This document shows, piece after piece, positions 1 through 7,826 of a DNA stretch of 64,000 nucleotides. A program made the translations under genes and the position numbers. The stretch is from positions 1,922,001 to 1,986,000 of the forward strand of contig NZ_CP045995.1 in the NCBI RefSeq assembly GCF_016899425.1, given 5' to 3'. Positions within the stretch are counted from its first letter, which is position 1. Each line of letters starts with the position of its first letter. The stretch comes from Burkholderia sp. MS389. GTDB lineage: Bacteria; Pseudomonadota; Gammaproteobacteria; Burkholderiales; Burkholderiaceae. The notes under the pieces were generated by a model that saw nothing but the letters and a program-made list of their open reading frames with translations, searched no databases and was not told the origin of the DNA.

Positions 1-28
1 CATTCGGGTTCAGCGGGGTGTGGCTGTC

Positions 29-913
29 ATGAGCGACGACGCACAGATCTTCCACACGCTGCGTCCGCGCCTGCAAAAGATCGCGTACCGGATGCTCGGC
101 TCCATCGCGGACGCCGAAGACATCGTGCAGGACGTGTGGCTGCGCTGGCACGACGCGGCGCGCGACGGTATCGAGAATGCCGAGGCATGGCTCGTCGCGG
201 TCACGACCCGGACGTCGATCGACCGGCTGCGCGCGGCGAAGATCCGGCGCGAGCACTACACGGGTATCTGGCTGCCCGAGCCGGAACTCGGCGAATCGCC
301 TGCGACGCCCGAGGAAGTGACGGAGCGCGCGAACGACGTGTCGGTCGCCTATTTGCTGCTGCTCGAGCGGTTGACGCCGGAAGCGCGCGCAGCCTTTCTG
401 CTGCGCGAAGTGTTCGATGCCGACTACGACGAGATTGCCGACGCGATCGGCAAATCCGAAGCCGCGTGCCGGCAGCTCGTCAGCCGGGCGAAGGCCCAGT
501 TGCGCGACGACGACAGGCCGCGCCACATCGTGCCGCGCGAAACGCACCGGCAATTGCTGCAGACCTTTTCGCATGCCCTCGCGCAGGGCGATTTTCCGTC
601 GATCCAGGCGCTCCTCGCCGAAGATGCGATGCTGATCGGCGACGGCGGCGGCAAGGTCCAGAGTTTCCCGAAACCGATGGTCGGCGGTCGCCGCATCGCA
701 CAACTGTTCTACGCGACGTGGTTGCGCTGCGGCAGCGGCGTCGAAATGCGTCCGGTCGTGCTGAACGGCGAATGGGCGATGCTGCGCATCATCGCCGGCC
801 AGCTCGAATCCGCGATGGCGTTCGAGACGGACGGCACGCGCATCGTCCGGATTCTCGTGCAGCGCAACCCCGACAAGCTCGCGCGCATCGCAGCCGCGTG
901 CAGTGCTGGCTAG
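29..913 (+). CDS. ECF41-type RNA polymerase sigma factor with SnoaL-like C-terminal domain
   Basis: Sigma-70 family initiation factor of the ECF41 group, 294 aa. Sigma-2 spans about residues 10-75 (YRML..DAEDIVQDVWLRW) and sigma-4 about 104-158. A SnoaL/NTF2-like domain fills 172-290. The three motifs that mark ECF41 are all present: WLPEP at 81-85 in the linker, DGGGK at 205-209 and NPDKL at 280-284. In this group the fused C-terminal domain controls activity in place of an anti-sigma factor. The genes downstream include a carboxymuconolactone decarboxylase-like protein and an epimerase-like oxidoreductase, the usual ECF41 partners. ATG at 29 was chosen because a G-rich GGGGTG lies just upstream; an in-frame GTG at 20 would add three residues. 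The stop codon lies inside an inverted repeat. Confidence 0.93.
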   Translation: MSDDAQIFHTLRPRLQKIAYRMLGSIADAEDIVQDVWLRWHDAARDGIENAEAWLVAVTTRTSIDRLRAAKIRREHYTGIWLPEPELGESPATPEEVTERANDVSVAYLLLLERLTPEARAAFLLREVFDADYDEIADAIGKSEAACRQLVSRAKAQLRDDDRPRHIVPRETHRQLLQTFSHALAQGDFPSIQALLAEDAMLIGDGGGKVQSFPKPMVGGRRIAQLFYATWLRCGSGVEMRPVVLNGEWAMLRIIAGQLESAMAFETDGTRIVRILVQRNPDKLARIAAACSAG

Positions 914-931
914 GGCGTGTTCACGCCCTAG
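910..931 (+). terminator. 22-bp palindrome overlapping the sigma factor stop codon
   Basis: CTAGGGCGTG-TT-CACGCCCTAG is a perfect inverted repeat with 10-base arms. The TAG stop of the sigma gene is part of the left arm. As RNA it would fold into a 9-bp stem with a GTTC loop. No T-run follows, so it could be a weak or Rho-assisted terminator, or a DNA operator. Confidence 0.4.
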
Positions 932-1122
932 CGATGGGTTGAACCCCGAAGCGCGCGTCGTGCACCGCTCGATGCGGCATTGGTGCAGCCCGCGCAACAC
1001 GATGCGTCCCTGTGCGTGGCTACCGCGCGCCGGCCCACACTCCTAAGATGATTTCGCGCGGCGCCCTGCCGCCCCCGACGCCCGCGCAACGCGGGCCAGC
1101 CTCTTCGTCGCCAGGAGAAATC

Positions 1123-1602
1123 ATGACGCAGCGTCTCAACTACATGCATCAATCGCCGGAACTGTTCCGGCAATTCCTCGAACTCAGCAACCTGCTGCGC
1201 GGCAGCGCGATCGAGGAATCGATCCGTGACCTCGTGTCCGCGCGTGCGTCGCAACTCAACGGCTGCGCATTCTGCCTCGACATGCACGTGAAGGAGGCTC
1301 GCCTGCACGGCGAGCGCGAGTTGCGCCTTCACCATCTCGCGACGTGGCGCGAATCGACGCTGTTCTCGCCGCGCGAGCGGGCTGCGCTGGCCTGGACCGA
1401 AGTACTGACGAAACTCCCCGAGCACGGCGTGCCCGACGACGTCTACGATCGCGTGCGCGGCCAGTTCTCCGAGAAGGAATTGTCGGACCTGACGTTCGAA
1501 GTGATGGCGATCAACGGCTGGAACCGCGCGAACGTGGCGTTCCGCACCGCGCCGGGCTCGGCCGACAAGGCTTACGGCCTCGACAAGGCCAATCTCGCCT
1601 GA
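1123..1602 (+). CDS. carboxymuconolactone decarboxylase / AhpD-like protein
   Basis: AhpD-like alkylhydroperoxidase-fold protein of 159 aa. The redox signature is clear: acidic residues at 31-32, then Cys48-Ala-Phe-Cys51 and His55 (NGCAFCLDMH), the CxxC-xxx-H arrangement of AhpD-type peroxidases and CMD-family proteins. It probably acts in the cytoplasm on peroxides or on a reactive carbonyl or quinone; the substrate cannot be read from sequence. A good AGGAGA Shine-Dalgarno at 1113-1118 fixes the start. This is the 'C' of the carboxymuconolactone decarboxylase/oxidoreductase/epimerase set that accompanies ECF41 sigma factors, but no match to the ECF41 promoter motif was found directly upstream. 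Confidence 0.9.
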   Translation: MTQRLNYMHQSPELFRQFLELSNLLRGSAIEESIRDLVSARASQLNGCAFCLDMHVKEARLHGERELRLHHLATWRESTLFSPRERAALAWTEVLTKLPEHGVPDDVYDRVRGQFSEKELSDLTFEVMAINGWNRANVAFRTAPGSADKAYGLDKANLA

Positions 1603-1636
1603 CGCCCGCGCCCGGCTACGGGCCGCTCCCTGCTTC

Positions 1637-1659
1637 GCCGCCGGCTGCCGGCCGGCGGC
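1637..1659 (+). terminator. GC-rich hairpin between the AhpD-like and cupin genes
   Basis: GCCGCCGGC and GCCGGCGGC form a perfect 9-bp stem around a 5-base loop, followed by TTC only. It may be a Rho-assisted terminator or an attenuator of readthrough into the cupin gene. Confidence 0.35.
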
Positions 1660-1677
1660 TTCACTGGAATCCATCCG

Positions 1678-2079
1678 ATGATTCGCCTGAAACATGCCAT
1701 CGCGGCCGCGCTCGTCGCCGCCTCGACCACCGGCGCTGCCCACGCGGCGCCTTCGGCCATCGTCACCCCGTTGATGACGAAGCCGCTCGACGCATACCCG
1801 GGCAAGGAAGCCCAGATGATCTCGGTCGAATACCCGCCCGGCGCGGTCGACCCGGTCCACCGTCACCACGCCGAGGCCTTCGTCTATGTCGTCGAGGGCT
1901 CGATCGTGATGCAGGTGAAGGGCGGCGAGCCCGTCACGCTGAAGCCGGGCCAGACCTTCTACGAGGGCCCGAACGATCTGCACACGGTCGGACGCAACGC
2001 GAGCCGGACGCGGCCCGCGAAGTTCATCGTGCTGCTGTTGAAGGACAAGGGCGCGCCCGTGCTCGTGCCGGAGAAATAG
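1678..2079 (+). CDS. secreted cupin-domain protein
   Basis: Exported single-cupin protein, 133 aa. The N-terminus MIRLKH plus an alanine-rich hydrophobic stretch ending AHA (residue 23) is a signal peptide, so it is probably periplasmic. Cupin motif 1 carries His61, His63/His64 and Glu67 (HRHHAEAFVYVVEG), and motif 2 contains His102, enough to bind a divalent metal. Function is unknown: a small cupin enzyme or a ligand-binding protein is possible. It lies on the same strand as the sigma factor and the AhpD-like gene, 75 bases after the latter, with a hairpin between them. Confidence 0.82.
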   Translation: MIRLKHAIAAALVAASTTGAAHAAPSAIVTPLMTKPLDAYPGKEAQMISVEYPPGAVDPVHRHHAEAFVYVVEGSIVMQVKGGEPVTLKPGQTFYEGPNDLHTVGRNASRTRPAKFIVLLLKDKGAPVLVPEK

Positions 2080-2127
2080 CCGGCCCGCACGCCGCCGCGC
2101 CCTTTTTTGAAAAAATGCGGCGGGCGG

Positions 2128-2154
2128 TGTCACAGGCGGCAGCGCTGAACCGTC
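2128..2154 (+). promoter_or_regulatory. exact ECF41-type promoter, TGTCACA-N16-CGTC
   Basis: TGTCACA at 2128-2134, a spacer of exactly 16 bases, and CGTC at 2151-2154. This equals the published ECF41 consensus. Transcription would begin near 2161, about 29 bases before the LysR start codon. The ECF41 sigma gene is only 1.2 kb upstream, so this is the best candidate target promoter in the window. Confidence 0.8.
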
Positions 2155-2189
2155 TAGTCGCATACGGACACCACGATTCCAGCGCCTCC

Positions 2190-3194
2190 ATGCCCGACAC
2201 CTCCATCCGCCGCCCCGACGCCGACGACCCTTTCGCACGCAGCTTCTCGACCTGCTACGCCGGCGTCGTCACCTTCCTGGCCGTTGTCACGGAAGGCAGC
2301 TTCGCACGCGCCGCCGATCGCCTCGGCGTCGGCCGCTCGTCGGTCAGCCGCCACGTGCAACGGCTCGAGGATCGGCTCGACGCCCGCCTGTTCCAGCGCA
2401 CGACCCGCAGCATGTCGCTGACGCGCGAAGGCGAACTCTTCTACGAAAACTGCCGGCCCGGCATCGAGCATCTGGCGCAGGCGCTCGAGGACATGCGCGA
2501 GCTGCGCAGCGGGCCGCCGAGCGGACACCTGCGCATCGGCGCGACGCCGGGCTTCGGCCGCAAGGTCATCGCGCCGCTGCTGCGCGACTTCCATGCGCGG
2601 TATCCGGACATCACGCTCGAACTGCTGTTGAACGACAGGCCCGTCGATTTCTCCGCCGACCGCATCGACGTCGCGTTTCGCGACGGCCGCATGGAGGACA
2701 GCGCGATCGTCGCGCGCCGGCTGATTCCGATGCAGATGATCGTCTGCGCGTCGCCATCGTACGCGCACCGGCACGGCTTGCCGCGCCACGTCGACGATCT
2801 CGAGCGGCATCGCTGCATCAACCTGCGCACCGCATCGGGCCGCGTGACGGAATGGGAATTCAGGATCGACGGGGCGACGCAGCAGCGCCAGATCGCCGCG
2901 CATCACACGTTCAACGACATCGATCTCGTCGTGCACGCGGCGCTCGACGGGCTCGGCATCGCGCAACTGCCCGCGTACCAGGTGTGCGACCTGCTCGCCG
3001 ACGGCCGGCTGCTGAGCTGTCTCGGCCAGCACGCGCCGGACGACGGCGGCCACTATCTCTGCTACCTGAGCCGCAAGCATCTGCCCACGCGCATCCGCGT
3101 GTTCATCGACTACATGATCGAACAGACGCGGGCGCGCGATCTGCAGTGCCTGACCACGATGACGACGCTGGCGCCGCTGGAGACGGTCGATTGA
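2190..3194 (+). CDS. LysR family transcriptional regulator
   Basis: LysR-type regulator of 334 aa. The winged helix-turn-helix lies at about residues 24-85 (FLAVVTEGSFARAADRLGVGRSSVSRHVQRLEDRLDARLF, in part). The effector-binding domain runs from about 105 to 315. Residues 1-20 are a non-conserved extension. The family usually controls a neighbouring divergent gene, but no divergent neighbour exists here. An exact ECF41 promoter sits 36 bases upstream, which suggests the gene is itself a target of the sigma factor at 29-913. No convincing Shine-Dalgarno is visible. The next gene on the strand, an NAD(P)-binding oxidoreductase, starts 205 bases after the stop. Confidence 0.92.
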   Translation: MPDTSIRRPDADDPFARSFSTCYAGVVTFLAVVTEGSFARAADRLGVGRSSVSRHVQRLEDRLDARLFQRTTRSMSLTREGELFYENCRPGIEHLAQALEDMRELRSGPPSGHLRIGATPGFGRKVIAPLLRDFHARYPDITLELLLNDRPVDFSADRIDVAFRDGRMEDSAIVARRLIPMQMIVCASPSYAHRHGLPRHVDDLERHRCINLRTASGRVTEWEFRIDGATQQRQIAAHHTFNDIDLVVHAALDGLGIAQLPAYQVCDLLADGRLLSCLGQHAPDDGGHYLCYLSRKHLPTRIRVFIDYMIEQTRARDLQCLTTMTTLAPLETVD

Positions 3195-3399
3195 TGCATT
3201 CCCGGCAACATGGTGAGGGCTTGCCGGCCTCTACCGGATCGCGCGGCGCATGCCTACGATGCGGGCTGTTCGACAGGCACGCGAATACGGCGCTGCGCCG
3301 TTCGGCAACGTACCGGCCCGATCGCGCGAACGCGATGGGCGCCGGTTTCGGCAGATTCAAGCGGCGCGCATGTCGCGCGCCCGTTCAAGGAGAGCAATC

Positions 3400-4155
3400 G
3401 TGAAAATCGTCGTGATTGGTGGTACCGGCCTGATCGGCAGCAAGGTCGTCAGGAACCTGATCGCACGCGGCCACGACGCGGTGGCGGCCGCGCCGTCGAC
3501 GGGCGTCGATACGATCACGGGCGCGGGGCTGGACGCCGCGCTGGCCGGCGCGGAGGTCGTCGTCGATCTCGCGAATTCGCCGTCGTTCGAGGAAGCGGCC
3601 GTGAAGGCGTTCTTCGAGGCGTCGGGGCGCAACCTGTTCGCCGCGGAGCGCGCGGCCGGCGTACGCCATCACGTCGCGCTGTCGGTGGTTGGCACCGACC
3701 GGCTGCAGCAGAGCGCGTATTTCCGCGGCAAGATCATCCAGGAGAACCTGATCCGCGAAGCCGGCGTGCCGTACACGATCGTGCGCTCGACGCAGTTCTT
3801 CGAATTCGTCGGCGCGATCGCGCAGGCCGGCGCGCAGGGCGACACGGTCCGCTTGACCACCGCGCACTTCCAGCCGATCGCATCGGACGACGTCGCGGCC
3901 GCCGTGACCGACTTCGCGCTCGACGCGCCGCGCAACGGCATCGCCGAAATCGGCGGCCCCGAGCGCGTGCGGATCGCCGATCTGGTCGAGCGTTTCCTGT
4001 CGGCGACGCACGACGCGCGCACGGTGACGCGCGACGCCAGCGCCGACTACTTCGGCGCCGTGCTGCAGGACGATACGCTCGTGCCGACAGCCGGTGCGCG
4101 CCTCGGCGCGACGACCTTCGACGCGTGGTTCCGGCAGAACCAGCCCGCGCGCTGA
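3400..4155 (+). CDS. NAD(P)-binding SDR/NmrA-type oxidoreductase or epimerase
   Basis: Atypical short-chain dehydrogenase of 251 aa with an N-terminal Rossmann motif GGTGLIGS (residues 7-14) and an extended-SDR layout. It lacks a clear catalytic YxxxK (a lone YFRGK occurs near residue 107). The family includes nucleoside-sugar epimerases and NAD(P)H-sensing proteins such as NmrA. It fills the 'E/O' slot of the ECF41-associated gene set. The start is a GTG with an AAGGAGA Shine-Dalgarno at 3388-3394. It could be co-transcribed with the LysR gene upstream and the OsmC gene downstream, 25 bases away. Confidence 0.87.
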   Translation: MKIVVIGGTGLIGSKVVRNLIARGHDAVAAAPSTGVDTITGAGLDAALAGAEVVVDLANSPSFEEAAVKAFFEASGRNLFAAERAAGVRHHVALSVVGTDRLQQSAYFRGKIIQENLIREAGVPYTIVRSTQFFEFVGAIAQAGAQGDTVRLTTAHFQPIASDDVAAAVTDFALDAPRNGIAEIGGPERVRIADLVERFLSATHDARTVTRDASADYFGAVLQDDTLVPTAGARLGATTFDAWFRQNQPAR

Positions 4156-4180
4156 GCGCCTCGGCCGGATCACGCACATC

Positions 4181-4696
4181 ATGACGCCGCTGCGCCCGCC
4201 GCCGCTATCGCTGCTCGACCGGTATCGCGGACGAGAACCGCAGACGCTGTACTCGACGACGGTGACCGTTACCGGCGGCGCGGCGGAGCACGGCCGCGCA
4301 TCGGGCGTCGCGCGTTCCGACGACGGGCGGCTCGATGTCGAGCTGCGCCTGCCGTCCGCGCTCGGCGGACCCGGCGACGGCCCGAACCCGGAGCAACTGT
4401 TCGCCGCGAGCTATGCGGCGTGTTTTCACGGCGCGCTGAGCCTGCTGGCTGCACGGGCGGGGGTGTCGATCGCCGGTGCATCGGTGTCCGCGTCGATCGA
4501 CTTCTGCCGCGATCCGATGGACGGGCTGTTCATGCTGAACGCGAACATTCGCGTGCGGCTGCCGGGCGTCGAACGCGTCGTGGCGGAAGAGCTCGTCCGC
4601 AATACGGAGCGTTTCAGTCCTTACACGAAGATGGCGCATGAGGGAATCAGCCACGTGGTGGCGCTGGCGCCGGCGGACGATGCGCACGAACGCTAA
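4181..4696 (+). CDS. OsmC/Ohr family protein with altered active site
   Basis: OsmC-family protein of 171 aa, most similar in layout to organic hydroperoxide resistance protein Ohr (TGG...GR, PNPEQLFAASYAACFHGAL). The peroxidatic Cys81 and supporting Glu71 are present. The second Ohr cysteine, normally in a CPYS motif, is replaced by Ser146 (RFSPYTK). The GGRDG arginine of Ohr is missing (GGAAEHG here). Cys109 is at an unusual place and might substitute. So it belongs to the family, but the classical Ohr dithiol mechanism is doubtful. It lies between two oxidoreductase genes in the ECF41-linked run. Confidence 0.88.
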   Translation: MTPLRPPPLSLLDRYRGREPQTLYSTTVTVTGGAAEHGRASGVARSDDGRLDVELRLPSALGGPGDGPNPEQLFAASYAACFHGALSLLAARAGVSIAGASVSASIDFCRDPMDGLFMLNANIRVRLPGVERVVAEELVRNTERFSPYTKMAHEGISHVVALAPADDAHER

Positions 4697-4736
4697 ACGG
4701 CACGCACGTTCAACCCATCATCTTCACGAGAAAGTC

Positions 4737-5489
4737 ATGCAGTCATTCGACAACAAGGTGGTCCTCATTACCGGCGGCGGCGCCGGCATCGGGCGGGCGG
4801 CGGCCGTCGCGTTCGCACGCGAAGGGGCGCGCGTCGTCATCACGGGCCGCCGCGAAGAGGCGCTTTCCGCCGCCGCGCGCAGCGCGCCGGGCATCGACTA
4901 CGTGGTCGCGGATGCCGGCGATCCGGCCGACGCCACGCGCACGATCGACGAAACGGTCGCACTGGCGGGGCGGCTCGACGTGCTGGTCAACAATGCGGGC
5001 GCGGGGGCGATCCTGCCGCTCGAGTCGGCGACCTTCGACGCGATCAGCGCGATCTTCCGCGTCAATACGCTCGGACCGTCGATGCTCGCGACCGCCGCGC
5101 TGCCGCATCTGAAAGCAGCCCGCGGCAGCATTGTCAACGTGTCGAGCACGTTCGGACACAAGGCCGCGGCGCTGTTGTCGCACTATGCAGCGAGCAAGGC
5201 CGCGCTCGAGCATCTGACGCGCTGCTGGGCGCTCGAGCTCGCATCGGCGGGCGTACGCGTGAACGCCGTCGCGGCGGGCCCGACGGAAACGGACTTCCTG
5301 TCCGAACGGATGAAGCTGTCGGCACCCGACATCGAAGCAATCAAGGCGCAGGAGCGCACGCGCATTCCGCTTGGCCGGCGCGGCGAGCCCGCGGACGTCG
5401 CGAACTGGATCGTGTCGCTCGCGTCGCCGCAGGCGGCATGGATGACAGGTCAGGTGGTCACGGTCGACGGCGGACTCGACGCAACCTGA
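4737..5489 (+). CDS. SDR family oxidoreductase (classical)
   Basis: Classical short-chain dehydrogenase/reductase, 250 aa. Seen directly: cofactor motif TGGGAGIG (12-19), NNAG (85-88), catalytic Ser136/137, Tyr150 and Lys154 (YAASK), and the C-terminal VTVDGG typical of FabG-like enzymes. Arg38-Arg39 after beta-2 (TGRRE) favours NADP(H). The substrate is unknown. It follows the OsmC gene by 40 bases and is probably the last gene of the ECF41-linked run, because a strong hairpin follows at 5502-5535. Confidence 0.92.
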   Translation: MQSFDNKVVLITGGGAGIGRAAAVAFAREGARVVITGRREEALSAAARSAPGIDYVVADAGDPADATRTIDETVALAGRLDVLVNNAGAGAILPLESATFDAISAIFRVNTLGPSMLATAALPHLKAARGSIVNVSSTFGHKAAALLSHYAASKAALEHLTRCWALELASAGVRVNAVAAGPTETDFLSERMKLSAPDIEAIKAQERTRIPLGRRGEPADVANWIVSLASPQAAWMTGQVVTVDGGLDAT

Positions 5490-5501
5490 CCGTCGCAAGG
5501 A

Positions 5502-5535
5502 CGCGCGGCACGCGACGTACGACGCGTGCCGCGCG
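5502..5535. terminator. bidirectional hairpin between convergent SDR and PRC-barrel genes
   Basis: Perfect 13-base arms CGCGCGGCACGCG and CGCGTGCCGCGCG flank an 8-base loop. It sits in the 56-base gap between two genes that converge, so it probably ends both transcripts. There is no T-run on either side. Confidence 0.65.
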
Positions 5536-5545
5536 ATACGGCAAA

Positions 5546-5974
5546 TCAGTGCTTTTCGTCGACCTTCTTCGGCTTCGGCGCCGACGGCACCTTCGCGTAC
5601 TGGAACGCCGGCGTGGCCTTCAGCGCTTCCTTGGTCGCACCCGGCAGGTAGATGTTGCCGTTGCGCACGTCGAGCGACGCGATCGGCACCGCGACGTCGT
5701 GCGCGGCCACGCCGAGGAAGCCGCCTGCCGACACGATCGCGGCCGACACCGAGCCGTCCGGCGCGACGATCAGGTCGCGCACCTTGCCGACTTTCTGGTT
5801 CTCGTCGTTGTACACGGTCTTGCCGAGCACGCTTTTCTTCACGCTCCAGCCTTCGAGCAGCGCCTGCGATTGCTCGACGGTCACGCTGATCGGCTGCGCG
5901 CCCGCGATCTGCGCATGCGCGCTGATGCTCGACGCGAGGACGGTTGCTGCGAGGAGGGTCTTGTAGAACTTCAT
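5546..5974 (-). CDS. exported PRC-barrel domain protein
   Basis: Small exported protein, 142 aa, with a signal peptide ending SAHA (about residue 20) and a single PRC-barrel fold (about 45-115; KTVYNDENQKVGKVRDLIVAPDGSVSAAIVSAGGFLGV). The tail is rich in Lys and Pro. PRC barrels occur in photosynthetic reaction-centre H subunits, RimM and many periplasmic proteins of unknown role. Stand-alone exported versions are common in Burkholderia and are often linked to envelope stress, but nothing here proves that. It is monocistronic, with a long upstream region carrying a 15-bp tandem repeat. Confidence 0.85.
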   Translation of the reverse strand: MKFYKTLLAATVLASSISAHAQIAGAQPISVTVEQSQALLEGWSVKKSVLGKTVYNDENQKVGKVRDLIVAPDGSVSAAIVSAGGFLGVAAHDVAVPIASLDVRNGNIYLPGATKEALKATPAFQYAKVPSAPKPKKVDEKH

Positions 5975-6412
5975 GTGTGATGCACTCCGGTTCGGTTGTT
6001 GTGGATTCCGGGAACGAAGCGACGCGGGCGCAATGGCTGATCGGTGAGCGCCCGCGGATGGCCGCCCCGCGGATGGCCGCCCCGCGGATGGCCGCCCCGC
6101 GGACGGCCGCCCCGCGCTTCGTCGGTCGCGTGACGGCCGGCCGCACCGCCACTGCGTGTGTGCGTGGCCGGACTGCAGCGAGCAACACGTCTTTCATGGT
6201 AGCGGGATTCGCCGGATCGTGCGTTGAGCGTGCAACGTGGCAAGCGGGGCGGAACGGATCAGGATCAAGATTCGTGCAAACAGACGGCGCGCGCGGCGCG
6301 GAAAATCGCGCCGTGACCCGTCGATTAGCGCAATCTCACGGACGAGCGCCCGATCTTCGCGGCGTGTCGAACACATCGAATCACGCGGCGGGCGCCGCGC
6401 CGCCGCGCAGCA
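5975..6412. other. non-coding interval between the PRC-barrel and DAHP synthase genes
   Basis: No credible gene is seen. It must hold the promoter of the PRC-barrel gene (minus strand) and the 3' end of the DAHP synthase transcript. Its only structure is the tandem repeat at 6053-6116. Confidence 0.6.
6053..6116 (+). repeat. 15-bp tandem repeat, four units plus a partial
   Basis: The unit CGCGGATGGCCGCCC occurs at 6053, 6068 and 6083 without change, then at 6098 with one change (A-T to A-C in GGATGG), followed by CGCG. The unit length is a multiple of three, but no gene is supported across it. Confidence 0.9.
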
Positions 6413-7543
6413 TCACGCATTCCGCGCATACACCCGGCGATGCCGCACCGCCTCCGCCAGCACGTCGAGCACCGGCTCCGTCTGCGTCCAGCTCAGGCAC
6501 GCATCGGTGATCGACACGCCGTATTGCAGCGGCACGCCCGGCTTCAGGTCCTGCCTGCCCGCCTCGAGATGGCTCTCCACCATCACGCCGACGATCCGGT
6601 GCTCGCCCTGCCCCAACTGCCGCGCGAGATCCTGCGCGACCTCGATCTGCCGCTCGTGCGACTTGTTCGAGTTCGCATGCGAGCAGTCGACCATCACCTG
6701 CTCGCGCAAGCCGGCCTTGCGCAGCACCGCGCAGCTCGCTTCGACGTGCTCCGCATCGTAATTCGGGCCGTTCTTGCCGCCGCGCAGGATCACGTGCGCG
6801 TCGTCGTTGCCGCGCGTCTCGAAGATCGCGGCCATCCCCATCTTCGTCATCCCCATGAACGCATGGCTCGCGGCCGCGGCGACGATCGCGTCCGACGCGA
6901 CCTGCACGCCGCCGTCGGTCCCGTTCTTGAAGCCGATCGGGCAGCTCAGCCCGGACGCGAGCTGACGATGGCTCTGGCTCTCGGTCGTGCGCGCGCCGAT
7001 CGCGCCCCACGCGATCAGGTCGGCGATGTACTGCGGGCTCAGCAGGTCGAGGAATTCGGTCGACGCCGGCAGGCCCAGCGCGTTGATGTCGAGCAGCAGT
7101 TGCCGCGCGGCGCGCAGCCCTTCGTTGATGCGGAAGCTGCCGTCGAGGCGCGGATCGTTGATGTACCCCTTCCAGCCGACCGTCGTGCGCGGCTTCTCGA
7201 AGTACACGCGCATCGTGATCAGCAGGTCGTCCTTCAGCGCGTCGGCGGCGGCCTTCAGGCGGCGCGCATAATCGAGCGCCTGGTCGTGATCGTGGATCGA
7301 GCACGGGCCGACGACGAGCAGCAGCCGGTCGTCGCGGCCGTGCAGGATGTCGCCGATCGCGCGGCGCGTATCCTCGACGAGCGTCTGCGTCGCGGCCGGC
7401 ACCGGCAACTCGTCGAGCAGCAGCGCGGGAGAAATCAGCGGACGCACCGCGCCGATGCGGACGTCGTCGATGCGGGTGGTGTCCTGCGTCGCGTCGGCGC
7501 TGCCTACCTCGCGATCGTGGGAAGGATTGTCGAGGTTCTGCAT
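6413..7543 (-). CDS. aroG: 3-deoxy-7-phosphoheptulonate (DAHP) synthase, type I
   Basis: First enzyme of the shikimate pathway: condenses phosphoenolpyruvate and erythrose 4-phosphate to DAHP in the cytoplasm. The 376-aa product has the type I-alpha motifs VVGPCSIHD, RVYFEKPRTTVGWKG, the metal-site Cys in GPCS, and MVDCSHANSNK. An N-terminal extension of about 30 residues precedes the family core, as is usual for feedback-regulated isozymes; which aromatic amino acid inhibits it cannot be told, so the symbol is provisional. The start at 7543 is preceded on the minus strand by a CGGAGA Shine-Dalgarno. It is monocistronic and unlinked to other aro genes here. Confidence 0.95.
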   Translation of the reverse strand: MQNLDNPSHDREVGSADATQDTTRIDDVRIGAVRPLISPALLLDELPVPAATQTLVEDTRRAIGDILHGRDDRLLLVVGPCSIHDHDQALDYARRLKAAADALKDDLLITMRVYFEKPRTTVGWKGYINDPRLDGSFRINEGLRAARQLLLDINALGLPASTEFLDLLSPQYIADLIAWGAIGARTTESQSHRQLASGLSCPIGFKNGTDGGVQVASDAIVAAAASHAFMGMTKMGMAAIFETRGNDDAHVILRGGKNGPNYDAEHVEASCAVLRKAGLREQVMVDCSHANSNKSHERQIEVAQDLARQLGQGEHRIVGVMVESHLEAGRQDLKPGVPLQYGVSITDACLSWTQTEPVLDVLAEAVRHRRVYARNA

Positions 7544-7826
7544 GGTGATTCTCCGGGGGACATCTGTCTGGAATGATGGGCAGGCTCGATTATGGCACCC
7601 GTGCGGAACGATAGCGGGTTGCGGGGAAGTCGACCGAAATCGACACGACGGGTCGCGACGTGACGGCGATCGCAGTCCGCCGGCCATTCGGCCGAGTGGT
7701 CGCATGTCACCGCGGTGCCGTACGATCGTGGCTGTCCGCTGCCGATGCGGCCCCTCGCTCGACACCGGCGGCACCATGCGCCGCCTGCCTGCGACCGATC
7801 GTTCACCCCTTGCCCGACACGCCACG

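Noticed and set aside
914..1122. Search for an ECF41 promoter before the AhpD-like gene
   Set aside because: No TGTCACA with CGTC at 16 bases was found; the nearest sequences (such as TGTTCAC in the palindrome) do not fit.
2092..2123. TTTTTTGAAAAAA with flanking CCGCCGC/GCGGCGG as a terminator of the cupin gene
   Set aside because: The T-run lies inside the stem rather than after it, so it is not a standard terminator; it may only be a chance hairpin.
6053..6116. Tandem repeat considered as a CRISPR array
   Set aside because: The units are directly adjacent without spacers and too short.
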